Positions 39,466 through 51,305 of a stretch of 64,000 bases of DNA are shown here, piece after piece. Origin of the DNA: Chlorops oryzae (taxonomy: Eukaryota; Arthropoda; Insecta; Diptera; Chloropidae); assembly GCA_020466095.1 (NCBI GenBank), contig CM035807.1, forward strand, positions 111,790,786 through 111,854,785, written 5' to 3'. The notes below the pieces were generated by a model, which made no database searches, had not been told where the DNA came from, and worked only from the letters and a program-made list of their open reading frames with translations. Each line of letters opens with the position of its first letter. The stretch's first letter is position 1. The translations under genes and the position numbers were made by a program.

Positions 39466-40756
39466 GAGGACGAAGAGGAATGTGTGCATGAATAAAGCTT
39501 AACAACTTTTTGCTGTCACAACGTGAGAAACACAACACATTTCCCCAAGTTGAGTGTTAAGCGGACAAGGCGTAGAGCCATGCATTTTCCATGCAGGATA
39601 AGGAATATTCACCAACCCCCCTCAACGATTTTGACGGGGGGTTGGGGTATATGTACGGAGTCCAGCGTGCTGCACGCAGTGGCGAATAACGCACGCAGAC
39701 CAAGTGGAAAAGGACCAATTGACACGGCGCCTGTAATAGCGGATTACATGCATTATCCTTGCCAGATACTGCGATGAGGATGCTCACGACGACAACGTTG
39801 AAGCGTTGAAATTTTTCAAGATGAAGAACGCTTGCGTTCACAGTCTTCCGTTGCTGAAGTGTATTGACAATCAAATGATTATCCGCTGTCAAATTGTGTT
39901 TTTGTGTATTTTTAATGATCCGGAAAACCAATAGTCGCTTTGATGAAGGGCAATGGCAATAAGAAAAAAAAGAAGAGGATAATAAAAAAGAGACTTTCGC
40001 AAAAAAGTTTAATGGATCAGCTATCGGACTGGTGGATAGTGCCAGCCAGCCTTTTTTTTGTACTCTAAGGTCCATTATATTATTTTGTTAAGTCCTTTAA
40101 ATGAAGAAAGTGAAAAATTTTTTAACACAGGATTAAGAATATGAATAACTTTGTAAAATTAAGATACATGAATTTGAAATTGTACTGTAAAAGACTAAGT
40201 CTTAATTAATGTACAAACTCAATTGAATTGAATTGAATTTTTCTCTCAATCAAAATGGATATATATATATATGTACGCAAGGACATTAGGAGGACTCTAA
40301 AAAAATTATAGAAAATTATATCGAAACTTTTCTTTCACCAATAATTTATTCGAAATCAATTTTTTACGACGCACAGTGGGATCGTTCTATACATCTTGTG
40401 GGAAAAAATCGCAGGAGTGGTCCTATCATAATGAAAATTGAAATACATGGTTTAATTGGACCATAACATAGATCCCTACTTGTAGTTTTGCATGGCAGCT
40501 ACATTTAAAATTCAACCGATTTGAATCAACCTTTGTCAGAATTCATTCAATCCTGACAGTCCCCAGGGGTACCTCTCTTGGATCTATGCGAATTTTTTCC
40601 ACGACTCAAGGTTTTCATTTCAAATTGCACTAAATTTTTATTCAGTTATCGTATTCTTCGCATGGACGTTATGTACATAATGATCCGAACTTACAAGGCG
40701 CCTTAAAATACGCAATGATTTTTTCAAACAAATATCCAAACATGTTCACAATAAGT
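38351..40756. other. Non-coding DNA, nothing recognised
   Basis: A (GA)n tract lies at about 39432-39465. The longest frame, 172 codons on the minus strand (39557-40075), has no recognisable domain and is probably chance. No RNA gene was seen. Confidence 0.4.
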
Positions 40757-41335
40757 CCCAGCGGGAAAGTTATCTCCTGCACGACAAAGTCACCAATTAT
40801 GTCATCGATGACATATAGGTGACATTGTCATGCATGACATCTTGAAGGACATGTCATCGTGGAGGGATGCTGTTCATGTGCTTGACTCTCATTGGCTACT
40901 GAAATTTAAATAAGGTTTTAGCGTCAGTTCAGCGTTAGCATGAAGTGGCGTAGTGGATGAGTGCTCGACTCAGAATCCGAAGATCGCGGGTTCGATCCCT
41001 GGCAGAGGCGAACAAAAATTGTTAAAAATAGACTTTTAAAAATTTTCGAAACATTCAAAGAGAGGGCAAAGAAGAGAGTTATCAAATCGGTTTCTATAAA
41101 TTGACATTTAGAGAGAAAAGAGCAATGTGTGCTGCTCTCAAATGCTTTTTTTCGCCATCGCATCCCCTAGCATGACCAGTGACATTTTCTAATCTTCCGG
41201 TGATAATGTCACCGCTGAAGTCCCTGTCAGCTCCTGTGTAAATGTCATACAAAGTGTCACCGGAAATAGCATGCATTCCGGCTCCGAAGTCACTAGGACA
41301 TCATCGAGGATGTCCGCGGGACAATTCCCGCTGGG
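40757..41335 (+). mobile_element. TIR element with internal tRNA-like sequence, copy 1
   Basis: The ends are CCCAGCGGGAA and its inverse. The interior starts with many GACAT/ATGTC words arranged as small palindromes, for example ATGTCATCGATGACAT, then a tRNA-like stretch (40939-41008), then an AT-rich part and a second set of GTCAC/GACAT words. A second copy lies inverted at 43968-44535, near-identical by eye over most of its length. There is no coding frame and no confident target duplication, so the superfamily is open. Confidence 0.75.
40939..41008 (+). repeat. tRNA-like (Pol III) segment inside the TIR element
   Basis: Box A TGGCGTAGTGG at 40946-40956 and box B GGTTCGATCCC at 40989-40999 match the internal RNA polymerase III promoter of tRNAs with normal spacing. 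The order resembles an Arg-type tRNA body; the position aligned with the anticodon reads CAG. The T stem pairs only partly and no proper acceptor stem is seen, so this is a tRNA-derived segment or pseudogene, not a working tRNA. Confidence 0.7.
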
Positions 41336-43267
41336 GTTTCACAAAAATGGATTTTATTGAGAAAACCGCAAGTATCCGCAAAAGTTTTTTTCAGATTGTT
41401 TATTAGTCAAAAGCTGGTGCACGACGGAGTATTTGAAGATTTCGCCATTGAAAGTAAGAAAGCCACTTCGTTATTCAATTTAATGCAACAATTTCCAATT
41501 CCTTTTACAAATCAAGCTATTATTATTATTATTATTGTTGGTGGATGGGTTCGAGCGTCAGCCGTCCGTGGCACTGCATCTGTCATGACTATTGTAGCAA
41601 AATCAATTGCTATTAACTTCAACTAAAAATCACCTTTAAGGTGCATTTTAATATAATAAAAAATTAATAAAAAATAAGGCAACAATTCTGAATTAAAAAA
41701 GGAAAAATATTTTAACCAATTTGACAAAACATTTTCCCATTTTTGAAGAAAAAACATTTTTAAACTTCAGCTTAATTTTTGAGATAAAAAAAATAATTCT
41801 TTTTGAAAAGATTGTTATGAATAATTCTTACCTATTTATTTCGCTATTAGGTGAAACCACAAAACTATGAGAAAATTGGATATTCGAAAATGAAAATTTT
41901 TTCCCCTCAAAAGCCCACTGTGCGGCGCATCCTTCGTATCAACGTGAATAAAATTGATTGCTTTCTCTTAAGTAACTTACATAAGAATAGAATTCTCAAT
42001 CGAAAGAACGGTTGGCCTCCCTAAAACGTTTTTTTTTTTCTCGATTGTATATTTTTTCTTATTTATTTTTTTTATCTCATTTTTTTCCATTTTAGCTTTA
42101 TATATGTTGAAATTATAACACAACAGCTTTTGTGCCTTTGTGTTTTGTGGCAAACATTCGAACGAGCATAAAATTTTCCCCATGGCTTGCACCACTGACA
42201 AAGGAACAATTTACGGAAAAACATACACACAAACACACACACACTCATGCATGAACATGTGCAAAGAGCAGAAGCGATGCTCGAACACCAAAAAGTAGCA
42301 ATCAGCAATGTTTAACGAAAGGAAATAGTAAAACTGACAAAAGGATAACAAAACAATGTTTTTCACGCTCAACGAATTTTGTTTTCCTTTTCCTTTTCTT
42401 TTTTTGTTTTTTCTTTTCTCTTTTATTCTTCCCTTTTTTTGACTTTCTTTTTCTGGCTGAAACAGCTTTTTGGTGTTTTGTTATTATTGCCTGGTTGTCG
42501 AAAAATAACAACAAACTTAATCTCCACCCACACACAATTGAACAGGAAGCGACACGAGCTCACATGTTACAAGCACACATACAAACACATGTTTCACACA
42601 TGACAAGGACGTTTTGTGTTTTAAGGTTTGTCTTGAAGAAACATTCGAATTGCTGCCTGCTAGGCCCAAAGGATGCTTAAATTTGCTCTGAATACAAAAA
42701 AGAGGAAAAATAAAATGTGCAAAAATCTTTGCGGCTCTTCGGTGCATTCGGGCTTGCCTTTTTCTTTGGTCTGAAGGTACCAGCCCGCTCGAATGAAGTC
42801 GTTGCTTTGAAAAAAAAAAAAAAATTAGCTAAGTGATTTTTTAAATTAACCTTAATTAAATTACTCTACACATAATCAAAAAATCCCACTAGAGTCCTTC
42901 GTATTCAGTCTGAATAATTCAGCAAATAAATCGGGTGCACGAAAATTTTTAAAATTCCTTTACTTTTGAATGCTGCTGAATTTGTTTCCCTTACGCAGAC
43001 ACGTTTATGCTTTCTATATATATATATATATATATTTTTTTTTTTTTTGTTGCTAATTATGCGAGATCCTTCAATGAAAATGATTTAATTTTTCACCGCC
43101 TTGCGGTTGTTGATTTAATTCGCATAATTAAAGAAACTTAGCAATGAAAATAAACATTGGAAAAAGGATATTCGCAAACGAGTTGAGCGCTCTCGCTAGT
43201 TGGTTAGCGGAAAAGCTCAAGTGTACAAGCTTACAAAGTTCAGAAGCCTTTCACAGCAAGGACTTAC
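41336..43267. other. Non-coding DNA downstream of the dsf exons (probable intron)
   Basis: It holds CA repeats near 42225-42245 and a (TA)n-T(n) tract at 43013-43050. No exon continuing the dsf reading frame after its box was found here. Short frames on both strands have no domain. Confidence 0.45.
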
Positions 43268-43429
43268 CGTCTTTATTCATTGCTGACTGGAAGCATTTTG
43301 CCAAACGGCAGGCACGGCATTGATTCCGGTGTGTTTTGTCTACGGGACAGCGACCCTTTAAATCACCCGTTGCCTTGCATGTGTAAATGCGATTACGGTG
43401 AATGCTGCGTTTGAAAAAACCCGAACACC
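43268..43429 (-). CDS. dsf: dissatisfaction nuclear receptor, DNA-binding-domain exon (second zinc finger)
   Basis: This exon encodes the end of the first zinc finger and the whole second one of an NR2E nuclear receptor: the frame gives [20 protein letters not shown], then the second finger cysteines in [19 protein letters not shown] and FQSAMNKD. It is bounded by an acceptor (CCCACAG before GG, 43430-43436) and a donor GTAAGTC (43261-43267). Its phase fits the exon at 43513-43593 exactly, so the P-box [10 protein letters not shown] is joined across the 83-bp intron. In Drosophila, dsf is an orphan receptor (tailless group) acting in neurons for sex-specific behaviour. The [10 protein letters not shown] and [11 protein letters not shown] pattern fits dsf better than tailless. 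The next exon, hinge and ligand-binding domain, is not in view. Confidence 0.88.
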
Positions 43430-43512
43430 CTGTGGGATATCAAGACACACAAATTGAATAAGATTATTATTTTTTTGTAATTTTACTCCTCCTAAGGATA
43501 ATTTGTACTTAC

Positions 43513-43593
43513 CGTCACAGCTATAGATTCCATAATGCTTGCCAGAACTGCGATCGCCGCACACCTTGCAGGGTATATCGAGAAGGCGATCTC
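43513..43593 (-). CDS. dsf: dissatisfaction nuclear receptor, DNA-binding-domain exon (first zinc finger)
   Basis: The 81-bp exon encodes [20 protein letters not shown] and GIYSCDG, the first zinc finger of the receptor DNA-binding domain with its first cysteines. An acceptor (AACTTCAG, minus strand, ending at 43594) precedes it and a donor GTAAGT (43507-43512) follows. It begins in phase 1, so a short upstream exon with the start codon must lie at higher coordinates; I could not find it. In Drosophila only a few residues precede this point. Reading through the acceptor gives an in-frame Met further upstream, but the splice site argues against using it. Confidence 0.88.
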
Positions 43594-43759
43594 CTGAAGT
43601 TCGAAAGAATGAAAAGAAGAAAGAAGTGAGGTGCCATTTAGAAATTTTCGAAATTAGAATATTTAACGTAAGATTTTTTATTACTAAATACATCGTCAAG
43701 TCCTTGGTGGGTAAAAAAGCTTAATCCAAATGGTTTAATGAGCAATTATTAAGCCGAAG

Positions 43760-43967
43760 TAGTACAAAAGTGCTATTGCCTGAGAAGATATCGCCTTAGC
43801 TCCTAAGCTTTAAACAGACCCTGCAGTAATGTGGACTGATCCAAGTATAGCCTTCGGTCAGTCCTTCTTGTTACCAGTACTAGGAGAGGGTCGCAAAACG
43901 GCTGACCGTAGGGGAGTGCATTAGAAACCGGCGCTGGGCAAAAACCATTTTCAGTGTATCTTAGAAA
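43760..43967. other. Intergenic or intronic DNA beside dsf
   Basis: A relatively GC-rich stretch with words such as GGTCGCAAAACGGCTGACCG at 43889; its origin is unknown. It ends at the inverted TIR element. Confidence 0.3.
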
Positions 43968-44535
43968 CCCAGCGGGAATTGTCCCGCGGACATCCCCGAT
44001 GATGTTTTAGTGACTTCGGAGCCGGATTGCATGTTATTTCCATGACACTTTGTATGACATTTACACAGGAGCTGACAGGGACTTCAGCGGTGACATTATC
44101 ACCGGAAGATAAAAAAAATGTCACTGGGGATGCGATGGCGAAAAAAGCATTTGAGAGCAGCACATTATGCTCCTTTCTCTCTAAATGTCAATTTATAGAA
44201 ACCGATTTGATAACTCTCTTCTTTGCCCTCTCTTTGAATGTTTCGAAAATTTTTAAAAATCTATTTTTAACAATTTTTGTTCGCCTCAGCCAGGGATCGA
44301 ACCCGCGATCTTCGGATTCTGAGTTGAGCACTCATCATCTATGCCACTTCATGCTAACGCTGAACTGACGCTAAAACCTTATTTAAATTTCAGTAGCCGA
44401 ATGAGAGTCAAGCATATGAACAGCATCCCTCCACGATGACATGTCCTTCAAGATGTCATGCATGACAATGTCACATATATGTCATCGATGACATCATTGG
44501 TGACTTTGTCATGCAGGAGATAATTTTCCGCTGGG
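43968..44535 (-). mobile_element. TIR element with internal tRNA-like sequence, copy 2 (inverted)
   Basis: This is the inverted counterpart of 40757-41335, with the same CCCAGCGGGAA ends, the same GACAT palindromes and the same tRNA-like segment. Box B is intact (minus strand, 44293-44303); box A is altered (TGGCATAGATG). Flanking AAA occurs at both sides but is too short to call a duplication. With copy 1 it brackets the two dsf exons. Confidence 0.75.
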
Positions 44536-46954
44536 AAATGGTTTCGATGTTCACTACTAGATTGACCCATGGCAAATCCACCGATGAGTCCAGAACTCCC
44601 TAGGCGAACTGCTTTGAAAGTAATTTCCACTTAATATAGGCGTTTAACAGTTCGTCTCGCTGCTCTGAACCAAATATTTATTTGCTCCATGAAAAACTTT
44701 AAGCATATTTAAAGGGTATGTTAGTTTTGAGCTTTTTTTCTTCCGATTTTGGGTAAAAATGGTTCAGCTTTTCAGTGTCAAAACACTATTAAGGAGACCT
44801 CATATGCAGTTTGTGTACTCCAAGATGTTTTTCAGTTATAATTTTTCTATATTCTTATCAAAAAATTTTCCAAAAAATTCGTCCCTGTATGAAAGCTGGC
44901 CCATTTCTTGCCCATAATGTTAAAAAGAGGTGAACAAAACACAATTTTTTTTTAGATTTTTGCAATTTGTGCATGTTTATGCAGGTTTTTAGGATCAGCT
45001 TGTGGTACAACTCTTTTGTTCGAGACTTTGGCTAAAACTTTGTCATAGATAGGAAAATAGAATGTTCAACAGTTTACGAGATACAGCCATAAGTAAGTGC
45101 GCAACTTAATTCTCGGCCACACTTTTTGAGAACGATTTTTAAAAAAAAAGGAAGCGAAGCTGGCCAAACCAACTATTGGGAGATGTTATTTTAACCAAGT
45201 ACTTTCAGACACTTCAGTCAAATTTTGGTTTTCATTCGATGACCTCAAAATTTTTTCACAACGTAATTGATGGACTTATATAGTCCAAGGAGCTCTCAAC
45301 CTTTGTCCACTGACTGGCGACGATGGCGACGATAAGAGCCGATCAAAAAAAAAAATTGAATTCATTAAAAAAACACAAGCCACATCACGTAGCAGCGATG
45401 AAACCCTTTGAGCGGACACCTTTTCGCACCCATCTCCATTTTGATTTGTTGTCCTTTTGACTACAGTAAAAAACAACAAGAACGGAAAAAGATCAAAGCG
45501 AAAGAATGGAAACAAAAAGAAAAAAGGCCGAAGTAAAAAGCCAACAATAAACACCGACACGACTTCGAGTGGCTTATGGATTCAGCCAGCAGACCCACTC
45601 CTCGATGAAAAGGAGAAGGACAACAAAAAAAAAATAAATAAATAAATAAATAAATAAAACTTCAATTTATTTACTAATCCCTGCCATTTACAGTGGCACG
45701 TTCTCGCTGAGCAATCGAAAGGACCTAGCTTCTATCCCAATAAATACTTGACACTTGTCAAAATAGGAATAAGATCTCCCATTTATGGTCTGGCCGCGCA
45801 AAAGGGTGGCGATACTGTGCGTTCAATCATCCGCAGACATTTGGCATATTGTTCTCATGTTGCCACAACCCCTTAATATCCGGCGCGTGTTGCCAATTTT
45901 CACACCCTCCTCGCCGCGGCTTGTAAATTCGATTGTCCGTGATATGTTGATCATAATTCTTTGACGGTTAATTTGAATGACGCTAAGAAGGGTCACGCGT
46001 TATTGTCGCATTTCAAATCGTCCTCAACGATTTCTCTCACAGATTTTAAAATCTCATTTTTTTATTGTTATTCTAATATTTTATTTTTTTTGTTTTTCTT
46101 TAAAATGCAATTTTTGTTATTTTAAAAATTTCGAAAAATTTAATTGAAATGGTGGGAAAATGATTTCTTGGTTATGAAAATATTAATAACCCTAAAAGTA
46201 TGCTTCTTTATTTGTACAAGGCTTCGTGAAAGTTTTGCATGATTTGAGGAAAGATAAAATTAAAATGGAACATCCACTCAATCAGTTAAAGTGGAAAATT
46301 TGGTGGCAGGTCATCAAAATTTTCAGCTAAAGAGAAGCCAAATTCGTTCCATTAATTGATTTTTTTTTTTTATTTAAAAATTAATTTCATAAATAAAATT
46401 CCTTCCTAGCCAAACAAAAGAGTCTGCACAATGCTTCTAAAGATTTCTTTTTTCGCGCAAGTGCTCCTTAAATGCTTCGACAGGAGCTCTAAATGAGTGT
46501 TTTTTTCGGGGAAGAAGAGCACGGAACCTGCTATGGAAAAAGTGTACATTTCGGGATCTCAAAAGTTCCTTCCTGGTTGCTAGAATGCTCCTTAAGGGTC
46601 AGTTTGGACTCTCTTTCAGTTATAAATTTAAAAAAATGACTCGTTTAATCTACCTAAATGCTGCTAGGCAGTGTTTTTTGAGACCTTTGCAAAAACACTA
46701 CTTCCAACAGTAACGTTAGGAGTCCTTTTTCGCTCCTACTTGGACCACTCCGGAAATGCCTCGTCAGGATGCTTCAAAAGGCATCCTTTTACACTGTCTT
46801 TTGGAGCACTCTGAATATGGCTGGGTTGTGACATGGCCAAACAGATCAATTCAAGTATTTCTTCAAGGCAATCCTTAAAATACTAAACATCCTTGTCATG
46901 GGAGACATGTGTACATGGCATCTCATGTCTGTTTATCTGTTCATTTTTGTTCAA
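44536..46954. other. Non-coding DNA, nothing recognised
   Basis: An (AAAT)n tract lies at 45630-45658. Around 46390-46810 words like GTGCTCCTTAAATGCTTC recur several times, hinting at an old repeat without clear ends. No gene was recognised. Confidence 0.35.
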
Positions 46955-47885
46955 TGCCCAGAACTGGTCGAGATCGGCCATAGGGAAAACCATATCAAAA
47001 TATTCGATGAAGCCTCAGGCGTCATAAAATATTGAAAATCTAAGACGAACCCATGGTAACGATATCGCCTCTGTGCAAAGCTGACGTTCAACACGTAGTG
47101 CACGCTTTATATTTCTACGACATTAAACTAAATGAGAATTGTAAAAAAAAAAATATTTTGTAAAATTTTCTCTCCCCGAAATAAAATTTCACGTATAGAC
47201 AGGCTATAACTAGTAAAATCTAGTGAGGTTCTGTCTAGATTTTTTCTGAGAAGGCCAATAAAGGGGCGGCATTAATTAGGCCCACGATAACGCCAGGACG
47301 CTGTGCTTTACCTAGAGGAAATTATATAGGCCCTGTCTAGATTAGCCACGTCATCGCCAATATACGGCGCCAAAGTACGGCCAAGATAAGCCTGATCAAG
47401 ATTTGTTAGTTCAGGGCCTGTCTACATCTAGCCTAGGTTTATCTTTGTTGTGGCAAATCTAGCTGGACCCAAGCCAATCACCAGACTTCTCTAGGCGATT
47501 TTCCAGCCGAGTAGATGAGAAAATTTTTGTTTTTATTATTATTATATAATAAATCCATATAGAAATGATCAAGAGTCACCAGGAAATTCAATTTGGCCAT
47601 GTCCGTCTGTTCGTCTGTCTGTCCGTATACTGTTTTCTTATTGAAGGACTTGATATATTGGGACGAAATTCCGTAGGCGTCTTGGCGGGGACATGAGCAA
47701 CATCACATTCGAGAATAAATCCGATCGGAACACTTTTTGGGGTACCTCCAGTACTCTGAAAGCTGAAATTTTGAAGGGCGCAATTTTCGGAATTGTCAAT
47801 AACACCTAAAATTCCAAGGGGACTTGAACGAAAGTTGTCATGTATGCTTCCTCTGTAGTCATAAACAGTCTCTACATCTCTCGAC
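46955..47885 (+). mobile_element. mini-me/DINE-like element, probably interrupted
   Basis: The left part has GCCCAGAACTGGTCGAGATC, matching the core at 1309; the right part from about 47565 has GGCCATGTCCGTCTGTTCGT, a GTCY tract, then ACTGTTTTCTTATTGAAGGA, matching 1895 onward. The two parts are separated by about 500 bp (roughly 47040-47545) that contains three GCCTGTCTA-like words and is likely an insertion of unknown type. Confidence 0.5.
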
Positions 47886-48153
47886 ATCTAGAGCATGCCA
47901 GATTATTTTGTTATTCTTCAAAAAATTTTAAAAGATATTTTACCAGTCGGCAAGAAATTCTTCCAGAAGAAACCGTTGAAACTTTATCAAATATTCTCTT
48001 AGAAATTTCACGCTGAATATGCGCTGAAAACACGTAAGGACGAGACTGGATATAATTTAAACGGGAGTAACGTTATAGAATTTCTAACATCTCAAGAAAA
48101 TTATAAAAAGTTTTGATGTCAATCGGAGTAAAATTGACGGATTAATTATAGTT

Positions 48154-48452
48154 TTATGACCAGTTTCATAAATTTAAAGCATACTTTATGGGGCAAACAT
48201 TTTTCTTACCAGGGCTCGGATTCTGTTGACATTTATAATTTTTAAGCATACTTTATGGAGGAACATTTTTGTTTAACTCACATAAATTTAAGATTTAAAT
48301 CGATTTTTAATTTCAATATGAATTTTTTGGATGTTAGGAAAACGGTTTGAGGTTGAAATTCCCTCAACTTATTCGCAAAATGTTGGTAAGAAATAGTTTT
48401 GCCCCATAAAGTATGCTTTAAATTTATGAAAGTCAACAAAATCCGAGCCCTG
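48154..48452. mobile_element. MITE, family A, nested or tandem with a partial copy
   Basis: The full copy runs 48210-48452: left CAGGGCTCGGATTCTGTTGA, right on the minus strand CAGGGCTCGGATTTTGTTGA, both followed by AAGCATACTTTATG. Immediately left (48165-48209) lies a second left arm (AATTTAAAGCATACTTTATG) without its outer end, so one copy seems inserted into or fused with another. Confidence 0.7.
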
Positions 48453-48662
48453 GTCATATGTGAACTTTTCATTGAAAAAAAAAAAGCACAAATTGTGGCA
48501 TTAGAGGGTTAAATAAAACGTGAAGTCATTTGGGAGACAAACTAATTAAGATGAGGTATGATTATTGTGGATACCATGAAGAGTGCCACAATTAGGCCTA
48601 ACGTTGACCCGTTTTGATAACACGAGGGAAGACAAGACTACAAAAGCATCCACGACCGAGTT

Positions 48663-48728
48663 AGTAGTCGAGCCCAGAACCATTCGCATCGTATGTTGGC
48701 ATTTCAACCAACTGCGCCACGGCGGACG
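48663..48728 (-). repeat. tRNA-derived SINE-like head
   Basis: On the minus strand a box A, TGGCGCAGTTGG (48708-48719), is followed at tRNA-like distance by a degenerate box B in GGCTCGACTAC. Together with the CCGTGGCGCAGTTGG context this looks like the Pol III head of a tRNA-derived SINE. No tail or direct repeat was identified. Confidence 0.5.
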
Positions 48729-48899
48729 TCGAGAGAAACTAATAAAGTAATCAGAAGAATCGGTTTTTTTTCGATTTCGGATAATCTAGTACTCAAAAAT
48801 CGCGGTCACATCCAAAACAAATTTTTCCCGAAGCACCAGCGGGGAACTGCAATAACTCCGTTATCTCTTTATGTTTTTGTGCGAATTTTTTTTTAAATT

Positions 48900-50856
48900 T
48901 TTCTTCAAATTTTGGGTGATCAAAAATTAATTTTCAAAATATCTCTTTCAGAACAGCACAATTACAAAAGACAAAAATCATAAAAAATCCGCCACATAAG
49001 GCGGACGGAGGTGAAGTCTTTCACAATTTCTCCCTGTTACACAATAAAATCTCTTTGAAAATCAATTACAATTCAAAATTGTTCTTCAATATTCAAATTC
49101 ACCTGTGCCCATTTTCCGTTGATGGAAATATTTAAAGCCTAACGTATCCAGCGTGAAGGAGTTCTCGATTATCCTCCACTAATTGAAGCCTCTGATTGAT
49201 TGTCTCACAAAATTTTTGATTATCACAAAATAAAACAAAAAATCAATTCTTTGAATTGAAATTTCGAAAAAATTCTTGTTTATTTTTATATATTTTTTTA
49301 AAAATATTTTCTCTTATGTGGCACTTTTGAAAACTGTTAACACACGAAAGCCGACGCAATTCGATCGAATTTTATCCTGTATGGGCGGCAATGCGCGCGC
49401 GTTGTGAACATGGCCGAACGTGAATTGGTACAGAGACCACCAATTACGAAAGTGAAGCTTTAAGAGTCCTGTTGCATAGCAGTCAAATTGACAGTGTGGA
49501 ATTCAGTTAGGCAAGCAGAACAGTCAAATACAACGCGTTCAAAAAGTAGAAGCAGGCAGCAGTCAATTTAATAAATAAAAAAAAAAATACATACAAGTAT
49601 AAAAGGGAGAAATTAAAGAAAGAAAGAAAGAAAGGAGAGAAAAAAAATGAAGCTCAGAAAAGCCAAACTCACACCCTTCGGCAGCATAGCAGGGGGAGTG
49701 TTATCCGCCGCTTCACCATAATAACAGAGCACAATCGAGTGCTTGCGCCTAGAAAACCACTTCACAACGAATTCACCAATACAACTAGACCACGGCGAAT
49801 GTACGGTGCAATAAAACACAAAAACACAAAAAAAAACAAGCAAAAAAAAAGCAAAAAAGAAGACAAAAAAAAGCAAAAGGCAAACGAATGAAAAAAGAAG
49901 AAAATCGTATCGTACATTTCAAAAAGCTATGGAACTCTTTGTTGTTGTTATTGTTGTTGTCTTTCAACCCCGAAGAGCTCCGACGAGGTCGCACTCACTC
50001 CCGTGTTCCCGTGGTCGTCGTGTGGGCTCTTCGCTCTGGCGCTTGGGTCTTTCATGCTATCCAACCGGAAAACGCCCTTTTGCCACTGATGCGATTACAT
50101 CAAATAAAAAGCTAGTCATCCCGCTAACGTCTCAGTTTCCAGCTCTACGGTGAACGTCACACAACGCACACACACACATCCAGACGGGGGTCTCATATAG
50201 ATATCCTTCGGAGTACTGATACAGCTCACTACAGCTCGTTGTGGCTTTCGACAATTCACCACAAATGTCAAGAATGACAAAAGCTACGTTGGCATGCTGA
50301 CATCGGAGCCGTTGCATTAGTATTGGTTTTTCGGTGTCATCGTTTGCTCTTGCTCTCGATATGTCTATTACCTCGGCGATCCCACATACCTACATTCTGT
50401 CCTATTTACTTCGCATCCTTTTCGGGGTATATAAAAGCGGATGGATCTCTCATCGTTTATGTTTGTACAAGTCACTGACTCGGCACGATGGATTGTGTGT
50501 GCGCGTGTGTGTGTGTGTGTGTCTTTTGTAATTGTATCGTAATGGTGGAAGTTACTCACAGACACATCGGTGCCATTGGATACCCTATATAATTGGGTGT
50601 TAAAATGGCGTTCCATGGATAAACGTTCCTGGGGAAAGGAGATTGAAATTTGAGAGCTTCTTTTTGCCACATTGCCGGTTTGCAGGATTATGAGTTTTAA
50701 AGTCACTTACAGTGGCAGTAGAGTTAATTGTGAAACTTGGAGATGCTTTACACGAAAAGGGAAACGGACAGATAAGTACCTATATATCTTGTGACAAAAG
50801 AAAAAGCGACAGAGAAGGGATAATTTAAGATTTTCATTCATGTTTCTGCGTGATTC
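48900..50856. other. Non-coding DNA with simple repeats
   Basis: It contains a short GCGCGCGC word near 49394 and (AAAG)n around 49614-49635. (GT)n is present at 50497-50523. No gene was recognised, and the frames at 49613-50153 are low-complexity or unrelated on opposite strands. Confidence 0.35.
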
Positions 50857-51115
50857 AGTGATCAAGAGGGCTCGGATGTACATGCATATATAAATTTAAA
50901 GCATACTTTATGGAGTAAAAACTTTGTTCAACTCACATAAATTTAAGATTCAAATAGATTTTTAACTTCAATAAGAATTTTTATGAAGTTAGAAAAGCCG
51001 TTTGAAGTTCAACTTCACTAGAATTATTCGGAAAATGTTGGTAAGAAAAGTTTTTCCCCCATAAAGTATGCTTTAAATTTATTAATGCACATATATCCGA
51101 GCCCTCAATGATCAA
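50857..51115. mobile_element. MITE, family A, with probable target duplication
   Basis: The body 50866-51106 begins GAGGGCTCGGATGTACATGC and ends on the minus strand GAGGGCTCGGATATATGTGC, with the usual AAGCATACTTTATG arms. Flanks AGTGATCAA (left) and AATGATCAA (right) match 8 of 9, close to a hAT-type 8-bp duplication. Confidence 0.7.
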
Positions 51116-51305
51116 TGATAAAAGGACTCTGGATTTTGAGGTCTAAAAAAAAAAGAATACCCGTACGGGAAATAGAAAAATGGGACTCATGACACGCTTT
51201 GAAGGCCCATCAAGTCACAAAACAATGAATTCAGATGTACCAGGAACAAGTCCAGAGGTCTGTTCAAAAAGAAAAGGTAAATAGTTCCGTTGAAAGCAGT
51301 CCAGC

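Noticed and set aside
39557..40075. 172-codon minus-strand frame
   Set aside because: No recognisable domain, no promoter or splice support, and a second frame overlaps on the other strand; probably chance.
40939..41008. A functional tRNA gene
   Set aside because: The promoter boxes are good, but the acceptor stem is absent, the T stem pairs poorly, and a second copy sits at the same place in a repeated element.
43594..43699. Extension of the dsf frame upstream to an in-frame Met
   Set aside because: A good acceptor (AACTTCAG) lies between, and the upstream residues do not look like a nuclear receptor N-terminus.
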